In this document: positions 1 to 9,007 of the stretch, piece after piece | How the letters are laid out: the number at the start of each line of letters is the position of its first letter | Position numbering within the stretch: position 1 is the first letter of the stretch | From: Rhodocyclaceae bacterium UBA2346 | Lineage (GTDB): Bacteria; Pseudomonadota; Gammaproteobacteria; Burkholderiales; Rhodocyclaceae | NCBI GenBank assembly: GCA_002344625.1 | Contig: DDUE01000035.1 | Location: forward strand, 1-15,529 | Direction: 5' to 3' | Length of the DNA stretch: 15,529 bases | Position numbers and translations under genes: made by a program | The notes under the pieces: generated by a model | Database searches by the model: none | What the model saw: only the letters and a program-made list of their open reading frames with translations | Told to the model about the DNA's origin: nothing

Positions 1-1115
1 CCGACGTTGTCGCGCGTGACGTCACGGAAGATCCGCGCGCCGGCGGCGTCGAGGGTCAGGTGGACGGCCGGCTCGTTGGTCTGTCCGTCGAACCCGGGCT
101 GTGCGTCGGTGAGGCGGTCGCCGGTCAGCATGACCTGGTTCATGACCAGCAGCGGCGAGCCCCCGCGCTCGGTGTAGACCGTGGTGCCCAGCGGCACCTG
201 CCCGCCCAGCGCCGCCTCGAGCGCGCCGGGGCTGTCGTCGACCATGCGCACTTCGAGTGTGGCGGTTCGGCCGAGAATGTCCTTGGCCTTGGCCACGTCC
301 TGCACACCGGGGAGCTGCACCACGATGCGTTCAGCCCCTTGCTGCTGGATCACCGGCTCGGCCACCCCGAGTTCGTTGATCCGGTTGTGGAGGGTGGTGA
401 TGTTCTGCTTGATCGCGAAGTCGCGCATGCTTTGCTGGGCAAGCGGGCTCAGGGTCGCGATCAGTCGGAAGTCGTCGGGGCCATCGTTGCGATCGGCGAG
501 TTGCAAGTCGTTGGTGTTGTCGGTGATCGCCTTGCGCGCGGCCTCGCGCTGGGCCGTGTCGCGAAAGCGAACCTGGACGGTGTTGCCTTCGCGCGTGATG
601 CCGGCGTGGCGCACGCCGCGGTCGCGCATCAGGGTGCGCAGGTCGCCGGTGGTCGAGTCGAGCCGCTTGGTCAACGCCCCCGGCATGTCGACTTCGAGCA
701 GGAAGTGAACGCCGCCGCGCAAGTCCAGGCCGAGATACATCGGCAGCGCCCTGATCGCGGTCAGCCAGCTCGGCGAGGCCGGAAGGAGGTTGAGCGCCAC
801 GACGTACGAGGGATCGTCGCGGCTCGGATTGAGCTTGCTCTCGATGACATCCTTGGCACGCAACTGGGTGTCGGTGCTGTCGAAGCGGAAACGGATACTG
901 TTGGCGTCGAGAAACATCCCGGTGTGGTTGATGTCCGCGTCGCGCAGTGCGGCCTCGATGGGGCCGGCCAGCGCGGTGTCGACCTTGAGCGTCGCCTTCG
1001 CGCTCGATACCTGGACGGCAGGGACTTCGCCAAAGAAATTCGGTAGCGTGTAGATCAGGCCCAAGAACAGGACCAGGCAAATCAGGGTGTTCTTCCACAG
1101 CGGATATCGGTTCAT
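1..1115 (-). CDS. secD: Protein translocase subunit SecD, N-terminal part (cut by window edge)
   Basis: SecD is an inner-membrane subunit that, with SecF and YajC, joins SecYEG and uses the proton-motive force to help pull proteins into the periplasm. The frame is open from an ATG at 1115 to the left edge, giving 371 codons; family members have roughly 600 residues, so the C-terminal half, with most membrane segments, lies outside. Visible are a short start (MNRYPLWKN), one transmembrane helix at about residues 8-26, the hallmark LGLDLRGG motif beginning the first periplasmic domain, and a region with YTERGGSPLLVMN typical of the family. There is no clear Shine-Dalgarno sequence before the ATG. 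Upstream is yajC, and secF is expected next, outside the window. Family assignment is firm; the open end is a window artefact, not a truncation. Confidence 0.95.
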   Translation of the reverse strand, partial: MNRYPLWKNTLICLVLFLGLIYTLPNFFGEVPAVQVSSAKATLKVDTALAGPIEAALRDADINHTGMFLDANSIRFRFDSTDTQLRAKDVIESKLNPSRDDPSYVVALNLLPASPSWLTAIRALPMYLGLDLRGGVHFLLEVDMPGALTKRLDSTTGDLRTLMRDRGVRHAGITREGNTVQVRFRDTAQREAARKAITDNTNDLQLADRNDGPDDFRLIATLSPLAQQSMRDFAIKQNITTLHNRINELGVAEPVIQQQGAERIVVQLPGVQDVAKAKDILGRTATLEVRMVDDSPGALEAALGGQVPLGTTVYTERGGSPLLVMNQVMLTGDRLTDAQPGFDGQTNEPAVHLTLDAAGARIFRDVTRDNV

Positions 1116-1354
1116 GGCTTGTGCAGACTGGATGGATGAGAGGGCTGCGATGTAGGCTCGGAGGGTTCGGAGTCCGAAACCTGCTTCGGCCCTGTCCGGG
1201 CGCACCGCCAGCCGTCGCGAGTGCGGTCTGTCGATGCGGATGAGCCGGGTGGCGTGGATTCAACCCGGTGAAGCAGGCGCGCGCGCCTTGTGACGGCGTG
1301 TGCGCCTCGATGAATGGGCCCGCCGAGTGGCGGGCCTGAGCAGGCTGGGCTCAC
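1112..1354 (-). CDS. Possible small protein of 80 residues between yajC and secD (unproven)
   Basis: This frame fills the whole yajC-secD gap. It begins with a GTG whose last bases overlap the yajC stop (GTGA) and ends with a TGA overlapping the secD ATG (ATGA). The sequence AAGG lies 4 nt before the GTG and could serve as a ribosome binding site. The predicted protein is rich in Pro, Ser, Arg and Thr, has no hydrophobic segment or signal peptide, and matches no family I recognise. Third codon positions look less GC-biased than in the neighbouring genes (rough reading of about 70 percent), which argues against long-term coding. It could be a real coupling peptide for secD, or a chance open frame in GC-rich DNA. 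Confidence 0.25.
   Translation of the reverse strand: MSPACSGPPLGGPIHRGAHAVTRRARLLHRVESTPPGSSASTDRTRDGWRCARTGPKQVSDSEPSEPTSQPSHPSSLHKP
1317..1336 (-). other. Stem-loop just downstream of yajC
   Basis: GGCCCGCC and GGCGGGCC form a perfect 8-bp stem around a 4-base loop, 15 bases after the yajC stop. No U-run follows on the minus strand, so it is not a standard intrinsic terminator. It may stabilise the yajC message or pause RNA polymerase before secD. Confidence 0.45.
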
Positions 1355-1671
1355 AGTGCCTTCAGTGTTCCCTTGGGCAGAACGGTCGCGACTGCCTGGC
1401 GCTGCACCAGGATGTTGACCTTGTCGGCCACTTCGATGTGCACGAAGTTGTCGCCGAGATCGGTGACGCGCCCGGCAATACCGCCCTGGGTGACGACTTC
1501 ATCGCCCTTGGAAAGCGCCGAGACCATTGCCTTGTGTTCCTTGGCGCGCTTCATCTGTGGCCGGATCATCAGAAACCACAGCACGATGAACATCAGGATC
1601 AGCGGCAGCAGCCCCATCAGGCCGCCTGTCGGATCACCGGCGGCTTGCGCATAAGCGTTGGAAATGAACAC
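1351..1671 (-). CDS. yajC: Preprotein translocase accessory subunit YajC
   Basis: YajC is a small inner-membrane protein that associates with SecD-SecF at the Sec translocon; it is generally dispensable. The 106-residue product has a short periplasmic N-terminus (MFISNAYAQAAG), one transmembrane helix at about residues 18-38 ending in the conserved IRPQMKR turn, and a basic cytoplasmic domain with the family pattern GDEVVTQGGI. The start is GTG, supported by GGAG about 8 nt upstream and by the normal family length. It lies 72 nt after tgt, and an extended -10 promoter sequence sits in that gap, so yajC-secD may be transcribed partly independently of queA-tgt. Confidence 0.95.
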   Translation of the reverse strand: MFISNAYAQAAGDPTGGLMGLLPLILMFIVLWFLMIRPQMKRAKEHKAMVSALSKGDEVVTQGGIAGRVTDLGDNFVHIEVADKVNILVQRQAVATVLPKGTLKAL

Positions 1672-1703
1672 TCTTGACTCCGGGTATATTTGACGAACCG
1701 CGA

Positions 1704-1712
1704 ATTATAGCA
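1704..1712 (-). promoter_or_regulatory. Extended -10 promoter element for yajC-secD
   Basis: Read on the minus strand this is TGCTATAAT, a perfect -10 hexamer with the TGn extension, lying in the tgt-yajC gap about 32 nt before the yajC GTG. No good -35 box is visible, which extended -10 promoters tolerate. Transcription would start near 1697, giving a leader of about 26 nt. Confidence 0.55.
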
Positions 1713-1743
1713 GGTCGGTAGCGCGAACTCGTCGGGTTGATGT

Positions 1744-3889
<2,146 letters not shown>

Positions 3890-3893
3890 GCGC

Positions 3894-3923
3894 TTGATGA
3901 GATGGGGGGAGTTGATGGATAAT
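3894..3923 (+). promoter_or_regulatory. Promoter of tRNA-Leu (sigma-70 type)
   Basis: A -35 box TTGATG (3894-3899) and a -10 box GATAAT (3918-3923) are separated by 18 nt. The -10 box ends 13 nt before the mature tRNA 5' end, and the stretch after it (GCGCAGC) is GC-rich, like the discriminator of stringently controlled stable-RNA promoters. The -35 box reaches to within 5 nt of the queA start codon, so the two divergent units share this short region. Confidence 0.6.
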
Positions 3924-3936
3924 GCGCAGCTTCCCT

Positions 3937-4021
3937 GCCGGGATGGCGGAATCGGTAGACGCAGCGGATTCAAAATCCGCCGCCGCAAGGTGTGGGGGTT
4001 CGAGTCCCCCTCCCGGCACCA
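3937..4021 (+). tRNA. tRNA-Leu (anticodon CAA)
   Basis: An 85-nt class II tRNA. The acceptor stem GCCGGGA (3937-3943) pairs with TCCCGGC (4011-4017), followed by an encoded ACCA end (4018-4021). The anticodon stem GCGGA/TCCGC encloses the loop TTCAAAA with anticodon CAA at 3971-3973, reading UUG leucine codons. A long variable arm and a T-arm with 5-bp GGGGG/CCCCC stem around TTCGAGT confirm the type. It lies on the plus strand, opposite to queA. No integrase or duplicated 3' tRNA end is seen beside it. Confidence 0.97.
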
Positions 4022-4024
4022 AGC

Positions 4025-4108
4025 CAGTCGTGGTTTGGCCAAATCTCGAGAGTTGATGCCGCGGCGCCAAAAAGAGCGCGATTATACGTTCAGTCGTGGC
4101 GCTTTGGC
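4025..4108. repeat. Imperfect direct repeat downstream of tRNA-Leu
   Basis: CAGTCGTGG followed by TTTGGC occurs at 4025-4039, and the same two blocks separated by an extra CGC occur at 4091-4108, 66 nt apart. The first copy starts 3 nt after the tRNA end. Between and over them lie the palindromes TTTGGCCAAA (4034-4043) and TCTCGAGA (4044-4051). Function is unknown. Confidence 0.5.
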
Positions 4109-4110
4109 GC
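4064..4110. repeat. Inverted repeat in the tRNA-Leu/nhaR gap
   Basis: GCGCCAAA (4064-4071) and TTTGGCGC (4103-4110) are perfect complements across a 31-nt spacer, with inner AGCGC/GCGCT arms. There is no T-run on either side, so a classical terminator is not supported. It could limit read-through between the converging tRNA and nhaR transcripts. The rest of the 207-nt gap (4022-4228) shows no coding potential. Confidence 0.4.
4081..4086 (-). promoter_or_regulatory. Candidate -10 box for queA-tgt
   Basis: The minus strand reads TATAAT followed by CGCG, close to the TATAAT-TCGCG context of the yajC promoter. No convincing -35 box or TGn extension is seen. If used, transcription starts near 4074 and the leader of queA runs antisense through the whole tRNA-Leu gene. 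Confidence 0.3.
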
Positions 4111-4228
4111 GCGTCTGGTTTCTGAATCGCCATGCGCGCCGCCGTCCGGCCACCGAAGGAGGTGCTCCTCCCTGGCGAGGATGTCGCACAGCGGCAGGAG
4201 GGTTGCCCAGCGAACGGGCTGGGTCGCT

Positions 4229-5125
4229 TCAGTCGCTTGCTACACCTCCGGCTGCGCTGATCGCCATCAGGGCCGGATGGGCCATTCGCCGTTCCACCGA
4301 GATCGCATAGACCGCTTCGCTCACACCCTCCGCAGTGCCTATCTGGTCTACCCGGTATTGTGCGCACACCTGATCGGCAATCAGTGCGGGCGACGGAAAG
4401 ATCCCGATTCCGGCTTCACCGAAGGACTTCATCAGCGCACTGTCGTCGAACTCGCCAACGATGCGCGGTGAGAGCTTCTCCGCTTTGAGCCAGCGCAGCA
4501 GCGGCTGGCGCAGTGCCGCATCGCTCCCGGGCAGCAGCAGCGGAAGGCGGTTCAGGCAGGCCGGAAAATCCTCGCGAAGGCGCTCGCCGAGGGCCGGTGC
4601 GGCGAAGAAGCTGACCGGTGACTCGAAGAGTTTCTGGCTCGCGCCGCGTACGTCCATGTTCGAAGGCAGCGGGCGATCGGCGAGCACGAGGTCGAGCTTG
4701 TGAATCGCAAGCTCGCCCAGCAAGCGTTCGAGCTTGTCTTCGTGGCACATGATCCGTACCGGTTCGCTCAGTTTCATGGTCGGCGCCAACACCAGCGAAG
4801 CGATCGCTTTGGGAACAACATCGGCTACGCCGACCCGGAACGGAATCGCGCGGCCGGTCGAACGATTGCGCAAAGCCTCTTCGAGTTCGGAGCCGACACG
4901 AAAAATCTCCTCGGCATAGGCCAGGACCATTTGCCCGGTTTCGGTGAGCGCCAGACTGCGACCCTGGCGGCGGAACAGCGTCACGCCCATGCTGGCTTCG
5001 AGAGTGGCGATCTGGCCCGAGAGTGTCTGCGGCGCCAGCCCCGTCCGCTCGCTCGCGCGCGCGATGCCGCCGGCGCGGGCGACGCTCCAGAAATGATGTA
5101 GCTGTTTATAGTTGAGTACGGTCAT
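4229..5125 (-). CDS. nhaR: LysR-family transcriptional regulator, NhaR type
   Basis: The 298-residue protein has an N-terminal winged helix-turn-helix (about residues 6-63, with LAPQTLSGQIATLEASMG as the recognition region) and a C-terminal LysR effector-binding domain. It matches the NhaR subgroup specifically, through the start NYKQLHHFWSVARAGG, FRVGVADVVPKA, HKLDLVLADRP and GEFDDSALMKSFGEAGIGIF. In Escherichia coli NhaR activates the sodium/proton antiporter gene nhaA in response to sodium; the inducer here is unknown. No antiporter gene is in the window. It is divergent from yccA across 195 nt, the usual LysR layout, so yccA is a plausible target (inference). The ATG at 5125 gives the normal N-terminus. 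A TAAAAT sequence on the minus strand (5164-5169) is a possible -10 box. Confidence 0.88.
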   Translation of the reverse strand: MTVLNYKQLHHFWSVARAGGIARASERTGLAPQTLSGQIATLEASMGVTLFRRQGRSLALTETGQMVLAYAEEIFRVGSELEEALRNRSTGRAIPFRVGVADVVPKAIASLVLAPTMKLSEPVRIMCHEDKLERLLGELAIHKLDLVLADRPLPSNMDVRGASQKLFESPVSFFAAPALGERLREDFPACLNRLPLLLPGSDAALRQPLLRWLKAEKLSPRIVGEFDDSALMKSFGEAGIGIFPSPALIADQVCAQYRVDQIGTAEGVSEAVYAISVERRMAHPALMAISAAGGVASD

Positions 5126-5320
5126 GGTTCGTAAAAACCAGATAAAGATTTCGTTGAACTCGTATTTTACCGAACAGTCTTAGGTTAGCATTCGCGAAAC
5201 ACGTGAATAGAGCTTTCGCCGGATCGTCGATGTTCGATGGAGTCCGGGTAAAGCTATCCGGCCGGATCACGTGTCGCACGGGCCGGCCGAATTCTGAACT
5301 GAATCAAGGAGGACGCTTCA
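5126..5320. promoter_or_regulatory. Divergent nhaR/yccA regulatory region rich in palindromes
   Basis: This gap holds ACACGTGA (5199-5206) and its exact inverse TCACGTGT (5267-5274), the 8-bp palindrome TTCGCGAA (5191-5198), the 12-bp palindrome ATCCGGCCGGAT (5256-5267) and GGCCGGCC (5281-5288). Near nhaR, TTCGTAAAA (5128-5136) is mirrored with one extra base at 5165-5174. The strong ribosome binding site AAGGAGGA (5306-5313) lies 7 nt before yccA. No full sigma-70 promoter stands out in either direction. Operator roles are inferred. Confidence 0.5.
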
Positions 5321-5986
5321 ATGGAAAGTCGTACGCTGACTATGAGCCGGACCGAAACATCGGTCCTTTCGACCAACAAGGTCATACGCAACACCTACAC
5401 GCTGCTGTCGATGACACTGCTGTTCTCGGCCGTCACCGCCGGCATATCGATGGCGCTGAACCTGCCGCACCCCGGTATCCTGATCACGTTGGTCGGTTAT
5501 TTCGGTCTTTTGTTCCTGACCACCAAGCTCAGGAACAGTGCCGGCGGCATCGTGGCGATCTTTGCGCTGACCGGCTTCATGGGCTATACGCTCGGGCCGA
5601 TTCTTTCGGCCTACCTGGCGATGCCGAACGGGCATGCCGTGGTGATGCAGGCGATGGGCGGCACCGCAGCGATCTTCCTCGGGCTGTCGGGTTATGCGCT
5701 GACCACCCGCAAGGACTTCTCCTTCATGGGCGGGTTCCTGATGGTGGGGATCCTGGTGGCTTTCCTGGCCGGCCTGGGTGCCATCTTCTTCTCGATCCCG
5801 GCGCTGTCGCTCGCGGTTTCGGCGATGTTCGTGCTGTTGATGTCGGGGCTGATCCTGTATCAGACGAGCGAGATCATTCATGGCGGCGAGACGAACTACA
5901 TCATGGCCACGGTTACCCTGTATGTGTCGATCTACAACCTCTTCACCAGCCTGCTGCATCTGCTGGGTGTGATGAACAGCGACTGA
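5321..5986 (+). CDS. yccA: Bax inhibitor-1 family inner-membrane protein YccA
   Basis: The 221-residue protein closely resembles E. coli YccA, an inner-membrane substrate and modulator of the FtsH protease; a stabilised or abundant YccA is known to protect SecY from FtsH when translocons jam. About seven hydrophobic helices can be placed near residues 23-46, 52-70, 75-98, 106-128, 134-156, 159-181 and 197-218. Family signatures include [10 protein letters not shown] near the N-terminus, the [13 protein letters not shown] loop, and [10 protein letters not shown] before the last helix. The N-terminal cytoplasmic tail of about 22 residues, where FtsH engages E. coli YccA, is present. The start is fixed by AAGGAGGA 7 nt upstream. 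It appears monocistronic, with a terminator right after it and the divergent nhaR before it. Confidence 0.93.
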   Translation: MESRTLTMSRTETSVLSTNKVIRNTYTLLSMTLLFSAVTAGISMALNLPHPGILITLVGYFGLLFLTTKLRNSAGGIVAIFALTGFMGYTLGPILSAYLAMPNGHAVVMQAMGGTAAIFLGLSGYALTTRKDFSFMGGFLMVGILVAFLAGLGAIFFSIPALSLAVSAMFVLLMSGLILYQTSEIIHGGETNYIMATVTLYVSIYNLFTSLLHLLGVMNSD

Positions 5987-6016
5987 TTCCGCATTACCGG
6001 GCCGATCTGGCAGATT

Positions 6017-6049
6017 CGACAAAAAGGCGCGAAAGCGCCTTTTTTGTCG
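6017..6049 (+). terminator. Intrinsic terminator after yccA
   Basis: AAAAAGGCGC, a GAAA tetraloop and GCGCC followed by six T form a strong hairpin with U-run 30 nt after the yccA stop. Flanking CGAC/GTCG extends the pairing, so it could act in both directions, but there is no opposing gene here. Confidence 0.92.
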
Positions 6050-6077
6050 TGTGCTGCGTCGCAATGGCGCAAGCAGG

Positions 6078-6083
6078 TACAAT
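6078..6083 (+). promoter_or_regulatory. Candidate -10 box for accA
   Basis: TACAAT lies 28 nt before the accA ATG and after the yccA terminator, so accA needs a promoter in this interval. No good -35 box is seen 16-18 nt upstream. Confidence 0.4.
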
Positions 6084-6111
6084 ATGCGCCTTTCAATCGG
6101 GGAACAGGCAG

Positions 6112-7077
6112 ATGAAGATCGCCTTTCTGGATTTCGAACAACCGATCGCTGAACTCGAGGCCAAGATCGATCAGCTTCGTTTCGTTCAGGATGATCCGGC
6201 GGTGGATATTTCCGGCGAGATCGCCAGGCTCGAGAAAAAGAGCCTGGCCCTGTCCAAGGATCTGTATGCCAAGCTGACCCCTTGGCAGATTTCGCAGGTG
6301 GCCCGACATCCGCAACGGCCGTATACGCTCGACTACGCCAGTCTCCTCTTCACCGATTTCGAGGAATTGCACGGGGATCGCGCGTTCGCCGACGATCGTG
6401 CGATAGTCGGTGGGCTGGCGCGCTTCAACGGCCAGAGTTGCATGATCATCGGGCATCAGAAGGGGCGGGACACCAAGGAAAAGATCCTGCGCAATTTCGG
6501 CATGCCGCGCCCCGAGGGCTATCGCAAAGCCCTGCGGCTGATGCGGCTGGCCGAGAAGTTCGGCATTCCGGTATTCACCTTCGTCGACACCCCTGGCGCC
6601 TATCCCGGCATCGGTGCGGAAGAGCGGGGGCAGTCGGAGGCGATCGGGCACAATCTTTACGTGATGGCCGAGCTCAAGGTGCCGATCATTTCCACCGTGA
6701 TCGGTGAGGGTGGTTCGGGCGGCGCGCTTGCAATCGCGGTGGCAGATCAGTTGTTGATGCTGCAGTACTCGACCTATTCCGTGATCTCGCCCGAGGGCTG
6801 TGCTTCGATCCTGTGGAAGAGTGCCGACAAGGCGTCGGTCGCGGCCGATGCGATGGGCATCACGGCGCCGCGCCTGAAGGCGCTGGATCTGATCGACCGA
6901 ATCGTTGATGAGCCGGTCGGCGGGGCGCATCGGAATCATGCCGCGATGGCTCAGACGCTCAAGCTGGCCTTGCAGGATGCCTTGCGCCAGGTGGCCGACC
7001 TGGAGCCGGCCGAACTGGTCGAGAACCGGCTCAAGCGGTTGATGAGCTATGGCAAGTTCAAGGACAAGGCCGCCTGA
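6112..7077 (+). CDS. accA: Acetyl-CoA carboxylase carboxyltransferase subunit alpha
   Basis: AccA pairs with AccD to transfer the carboxyl group from biotin on AccB to acetyl-CoA, making malonyl-CoA, the first step of fatty-acid synthesis in the cytoplasm. The 321-residue product has the usual length. Visible are the N-terminal helical region ([16 protein letters not shown]), [10 protein letters not shown] (about 87-96), [10 protein letters not shown] (114-123), [17 protein letters not shown], the oxyanion-hole loop VDTPGAYPG (158-166) and [11 protein letters not shown] (198-208). The ATG at 6112 is the family start; GGGGAA lies 7 nt upstream. The frame happens to stay open back through yccA, but that is not protein sequence of this family. 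tilS overlaps its last 29 nt. Confidence 0.97.
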   Translation: MKIAFLDFEQPIAELEAKIDQLRFVQDDPAVDISGEIARLEKKSLALSKDLYAKLTPWQISQVARHPQRPYTLDYASLLFTDFEELHGDRAFADDRAIVGGLARFNGQSCMIIGHQKGRDTKEKILRNFGMPRPEGYRKALRLMRLAEKFGIPVFTFVDTPGAYPGIGAEERGQSEAIGHNLYVMAELKVPIISTVIGEGGSGGALAIAVADQLLMLQYSTYSVISPEGCASILWKSADKASVAADAMGITAPRLKALDLIDRIVDEPVGGAHRNHAAMAQTLKLALQDALRQVADLEPAELVENRLKRLMSYGKFKDKAA

Positions 7078-8383
7078 CGCGCTACTGACGGAGCAGGTCG
7101 GCGAGGTCCTGCGGGCGGCGGGGGTTGGGCGCGACAGCCGTCTGTGCCTCGCGCTGAGCGGTGGAATCGATTCATCGGTCTTGCTCGAGATCCTGGCGGG
7201 TCTGCGTCCACGATTCGGTTATGTGCTCGCGGCGGCGCATGTGCATCACGGATTGAGTCCGCATGCCGATGCCTGGTGCAGCTTCTGCGAAGAAGTCTGC
7301 ACGCGTCTGGGTGTCGATCTGTCGGTATTCAGGGTCGATGTCCCGCGCAATCATCGGGCCGGCCTCGAGGCTGCGGCACGCGAGGCGCGGCATGTGGCGC
7401 TGGGCACGGTCGCGGCGGACTGGCTGGTGTTTGCCCACCACCAGGACGACCAGGCCGAAACGGTCCTGTTCCGGCTCGTACGCGGGACCGGTGTTGCCGG
7501 TGCCGGTGCGATGAAGGCTTGCGAGCCTGGTGCCCCGGGGCGCCTGAGGCCGTTGCTGGCCGTCCGGCGAGCGGCGCTCGAAGCCTACGCAAGCGCGCGC
7601 TCTCTCGCATGGGTCGAAGACGAGAGCAACGCCGATCCGCGCTTTGCCCGTAACTACCTGCGCCATCAGGTGCTTGCTCCGTTGGGTCGTGTCTTCCCGG
7701 GGGCTGTGGCGGCGTTGGCGCGTGCGGCCGGGCACTTCCAGGCCGCGGACGCGTTGCTCGACGAGTTGGCGCAGATCGATTTCGCGGCCTGCGGGGCTGA
7801 AGCGCTTGCGCTCGAGCCCTTGCTGGGGCTTTCCGATCGGCGCCTGTGCAACCTGCTGCGCTGGATGGTTCGTCGTAGAGGCGCCAACCCGCCAGCGTCG
7901 GTCCGCATCCATGAAGTCGTCCGGCAATTGCGAGCAACCGCGGGCGCGCCGGTCTGCCTCGCCTTGGGGGCGGATGTGTTGACCGTCTATCGGGGCGGCG
8001 TCAGCCTGACGCGCATTTCGTCCGCAGCGCGGTCGATCCATTGGCAGGGCGAGGCATTTCTGGCATGGGGTGATGGTCGAGTCGTGATCGAGCGCGGGAT
8101 CGGCTCCGGGCTCGACGGGGCGGCCCTGGCGCACGCGCGCGCGATCAGCCTGACGACCCGCTGGCCGGGGCTCTCGATGCGCCTGGCGGCGAATCGGCCA
8201 AGGCATGCGTTCAAGAAACTCTGCCAAGAAGCGGGGGTGCCGGCATGGAAGCGGGATGGTTTGCCGGTCATGCAGGCGGATGGCGAAGCGGTCTGGATCG
8301 CCGGGGTCGGGTTTGCGGCTGAATGGCGCTGTCCGCCAGGCGCGGCGGGCGTGACGCCGCTGTGGCTGCCGCTTGACGATTGA
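7049..8383 (+). CDS. tilS: tRNA(Ile)-lysidine synthetase
   Basis: TilS attaches lysine to cytidine 34 of tRNA-Ile(CAU), changing its specificity from AUG to AUA codons; it is usually essential. The 444-residue protein is close to the E. coli length. The PP-loop ATP-binding motif SGGIDSS spans residues 37-43. [32 protein letters not shown] and the [12 protein letters not shown] segment are characteristic of the N-terminal catalytic domain. The C-terminal tRNA-binding domain is present, with [21 protein letters not shown]. The only early start in frame is the ATG at 7049, inside accA, giving a 29-nt overlap and suggesting coupled translation. The accA-tilS order is common in proteobacteria. It converges on dctR with only 6 nt between stop codons. 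Confidence 0.96.
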   Translation: MASSRTRPPDALLTEQVGEVLRAAGVGRDSRLCLALSGGIDSSVLLEILAGLRPRFGYVLAAAHVHHGLSPHADAWCSFCEEVCTRLGVDLSVFRVDVPRNHRAGLEAAAREARHVALGTVAADWLVFAHHQDDQAETVLFRLVRGTGVAGAGAMKACEPGAPGRLRPLLAVRRAALEAYASARSLAWVEDESNADPRFARNYLRHQVLAPLGRVFPGAVAALARAAGHFQAADALLDELAQIDFAACGAEALALEPLLGLSDRRLCNLLRWMVRRRGANPPASVRIHEVVRQLRATAGAPVCLALGADVLTVYRGGVSLTRISSAARSIHWQGEAFLAWGDGRVVIERGIGSGLDGAALAHARAISLTTRWPGLSMRLAANRPRHAFKKLCQEAGVPAWKRDGLPVMQADGEAVWIAGVGFAAEWRCPPGAAGVTPLWLPLDD

Positions 8384-8389
8384 GCCGTG

Positions 8390-9007
8390 TCAGCCGCCGC
8401 CCGAGTGGCCGCTGCTCTTCAGCAACTGGGCCAGTTCGACGGCGGAGCGCACCCCGGCTTTCTCGAAGATCTTCGATCGATGCACTTCGACCGTGCGCAT
8501 CGAGATGTTCAGCTTGTCGCCGATCACCTTGTTGTAGTGGCCTTCCAGGATCAGGTGCATCACCTCGCGTTCGCGACTGGTGAGCGATGCGAGCCGCTCG
8601 TTTACGGCGGCCTGTTCCTGAACGTTCGCGCGCTCCAGCCGATCGGCTTCCAGCGCGCGCATGACGATTTCGACCAAGTCACCGTCGTTGAACGGTTTTT
8701 CGATGAAGTCGAAGGCGCCCTTCTTGAGTGCAGAAACCGCCATCGGCACGTCACCGTGGCCGGTGATGAATACCACCGGCAGCGTATTCGCGCGCGCGCG
8801 CAAGGCGTCGAAGCACTGCAGTCCGCTCATGCCGTCCATGCGGATGTCCATGACCACGCAGCCCTGCCAGTCGGGTTGGACGGCATCCAGAAAGACTTCG
8901 GCGCTGGGCCAGGTGCTGCTGGCGAGATTGCGCGTCTTGAACAGCCATTGCAGGCCGTCGCGGATCGCCTCGTCATCGTCGACAATGTGTGGGCGCGGAT
9001 CGGTCAT
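8390..9007 (-). CDS. dctR: FixJ/NarL-type response regulator of C4-dicarboxylate uptake (DctR-like)
   Basis: The 205-residue protein has an N-terminal receiver domain (acidic cluster Asp10-Asp12, phosphoacceptor Asp54 in VVMDIRMDG, Thr82 in FITGHGD, Lys104 in EKPF) and a C-terminal LuxR-type helix-turn-helix (about 141-197, LTSREREVMHLILEG). This is the FixJ architecture also found in Rhodobacter capsulatus DctR, which with DctS activates dctPQM on C4-dicarboxylates. The dctR start overlaps the dctS stop by 4 nt (ATGA), so the two are co-translated. The divergent dctP gene is the probable target. FixJ-type regulators for other pathways look alike; the name rests on the dctS and dctP neighbours. 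Confidence 0.88.
   Translation of the reverse strand: MTDPRPHIVDDDEAIRDGLQWLFKTRNLASSTWPSAEVFLDAVQPDWQGCVVMDIRMDGMSGLQCFDALRARANTLPVVFITGHGDVPMAVSALKKGAFDFIEKPFNDGDLVEIVMRALEADRLERANVQEQAAVNERLASLTSREREVMHLILEGHYNKVIGDKLNISMRTVEVHRSKIFEKAGVRSAVELAQLLKSSGHSGGG

Noticed and set aside
60..1046. Long plus-strand frame of 328 codons opposite secD
   Set aside because: It is antisense to clear SecD sequence and its translation (many Gly, Val, Asp, Arg) resembles no family; a shadow frame of GC-rich coding DNA.
3890..4042. Extension of the queA frame through the tRNA gene
   Set aside because: It is antisense to tRNA-Leu, and QueA homology begins at the ATG at 3889.
3937..4228. tRNA-Leu as an integration site of a mobile element
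   Set aside because: No integrase, no repeated 3' tRNA end and no foreign-looking genes adjoin; the local direct repeat does not include tRNA sequence.
5203..6111. Extension of the accA frame back through yccA, giving 624 codons
   Set aside because: It overlaps the well-supported yccA in another frame and crosses its terminator; AccA homology starts at 6112.
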